A stretch of 64,000 nucleotides of DNA from Casuarius casuarius (taxonomy: Eukaryota > Chordata > Aves > Casuariiformes > Casuariidae), in assembly GCA_003342895.1 (NCBI GenBank), contig PTFA01000042.1, forward strand, positions 682,001-746,000, read 5' to 3'. Both the position numbers and the translations under genes were made by a program. A model generated the notes under the pieces. That model saw nothing but the letters and a program-made list of their open reading frames with translations, did not search any database and had not been told where the DNA came from. This document shows, in pieces, positions 62,771 to 64,000 of this stretch (position 1 is its first letter; each line of letters starts with the position of its first letter).

Positions 62771-64000
62771 TGTCCTAAACTGCTCCGGCTATGACTGCCA
62801 GATGCTACCCATCTATGGCTTAACTGAACTCAGCATACTCAGCGAAAAAAATCTGTATCAAATTAAGAAAATGAGTAACGTTAATGGGAGCTGCACACAG
62901 GAGCTGATAGGACAAAGGCTCCCCTTGTTTGCTCACCCACTGAATCCAAAGGCGACCACTAAAGCACTGTCAAGGTACCTACCGGACACTACATAAATCA
63001 AGTGTGACCTGCCTTGATGCTTAAAACAGGTCGGTCGAGCATGGCCAAGGAGTGCGATGTGTCAAAAATCTGTTCTGAATTATTCTCCAAAGATGGCAAA
63101 GATCAGCGCACACAAAATGTGGATCATAAGCAGAACCAGTTGGAAATTTTTCAACAGAAAATGTTGACTGATCAAAAACCCAAAGTTTTCATGGGAATGC
63201 ACTAGTTTCGACAAAAGGCTTCTTCAGTCCAAGACGGCGAATTTTGAAAAGCAAAGCAGGGAGACGTGCGCATCTCCTGGAACAGGCAGCAGCTTAGTGA
63301 CTCAGCCACTTGCCAAAGCTGGGGAAGATCAAGATTCGTATCTGCAGCCTACATCGGGCTGGCGAAGGGAGTGCGACTTGTTCTTCCACATCCTCGAGAT
63401 GCGGCCTAACCCTCAAGCTGTCTGGGAAAGGGCTCACCCTTTCCACAGATCTGTTTCTTCCAGATTTAGAGCGAGGAAAATTTGGAAATCATAGAAGTCT
63501 TCAAGGGGATAGGGAAGTCACCTTTTACCCAGCTTGCATGTTAAGAGACAGTAAGGGTTTTATTTTTATTTTGGAAAAAAATAATTGATATCAACATCAG
63601 ACTATCAGGAGGGAGAATGCAAATTCTGCAGTAAAGCTTTGGAAAAAACAGTGCTCCCTCTGTCAGCAATATTCAGTAGAGAAATTGAGTTCTCGCTGGA
63701 TGAGTCTTAGATAAAATAGTTACATATAAGGAAGATCATGCTCTGGACAACCACCGATGATAGTCCCATTTAAGAATTTCATTTTCTTTGAATATAGTCA
63801 TTTTCCTTTGTCTCCCCTTCCCCCCCATATTAAATATTTGTTATAATAATCACAAAAACAAAATATGTATTTCAACCGGACCTAAGTACTAACTCTCAAA
63901 TCTGCAAAAAGTTGGGCCTTTAGATTCCAGAAGAAAATCTGAAATATATTAACTTTCCATATAAATTTGAAGCACCTCGCAAGACAACAGATTGCAAATT

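Larger units (their letters stand above)
59193..64000 (-). other. Sequence upstream of coding exon 1: 5' intron, no coding exon found
   Basis: The exon 1 acceptor shows that at least one noncoding exon lies further upstream. None can be fixed here from sequence alone. The stretch holds a MIR-like fragment near 60.0-60.2 kb, AT-rich DNA around 60.3-61.0 kb, and a GC-richer block around 62.0-62.8 kb. All open frames here are short and unlike known proteins. Confidence 0.6.

Noticed and set aside
1..64000. CRISPR arrays, operons, phage or other prokaryotic systems, and endogenous viral genes
   Set aside because: No regular spaced repeats, no dense one-strand gene packing, and no recognisable viral reading frames; the window is an intron-rich vertebrate gene.

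Overview
This is a piece of a vertebrate chromosome carrying most of the 5' half of one gene, TIAM1 (T-lymphoma invasion and metastasis-inducing protein 1, a Rac1-specific guanine-nucleotide exchange factor), on the minus strand. Twelve consecutive coding exons can be placed to the base from protein similarity, AG/GT splice borders and reading phase. They run from the initiator ATG at 59181 down to about 8774 and encode residues 1 to about 964. That covers the N-myristoylation start, the long disordered regulatory region, the N-terminal PH domain, the coiled-coil and extension (PHn-CC-Ex), the Ras-binding domain and the PDZ domain. The catalytic DH-PH tail is not seen and should lie to the left of the window. 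The noncoding first exon(s) and promoter should lie to the right, or hidden in 59193-64000.

The organism looks like a sauropsid, most likely a bird, possibly a crocodilian or turtle. The protein is close to but clearly not mammalian TIAM1, the introns are compact, and there are no recognisable LINE-1, Alu or rodent SINE copies. The visible repeats are old: MIR-type SINE fragments, hAT-like DNA transposon relics, other decayed amniote repeats and a few microsatellites. One undetermined base (16413) indicates a draft assembly.

Layout, in gene order (right to left): upstream intron 59193-64000 with a GC-rich block near 62-62.8 kb; exon 1 at 58213-59192; a 14.9 kb intron 1; exon 2 (43.0 kb), exon 3 (40.0 kb), exon 4 (35.8 kb), exon 5 (34.1 kb), exon 6 (31.3 kb), exon 7 (29.0 kb), exon 8 (27.8 kb), exon 9 (21.5 kb), exon 10 (17.9 kb), exon 11 (12.5 kb), exon 12 (8.9 kb); then the start of intron 12 down to base 1. 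Exon lengths and phases fit together without a frameshift or stop, so the locus is an intact functional gene as far as the window goes.

No second protein-coding gene, rRNA, tRNA, CRISPR array or prokaryotic-type system was found. The long open frames between exons look like chance frames in GC-rich or low-complexity intron DNA, with one worth testing as an alternative first exon (27.1-27.5 kb). The most notable unexplained structures are intronic inverted repeats: a 17-bp perfect stem at 8.2 kb with pre-miRNA-like dimensions, a 12-bp stem at 45.2 kb, a 12-bp GC-rich stem at 19.7 kb, and a 24-bp perfect palindrome at 12.1 kb.
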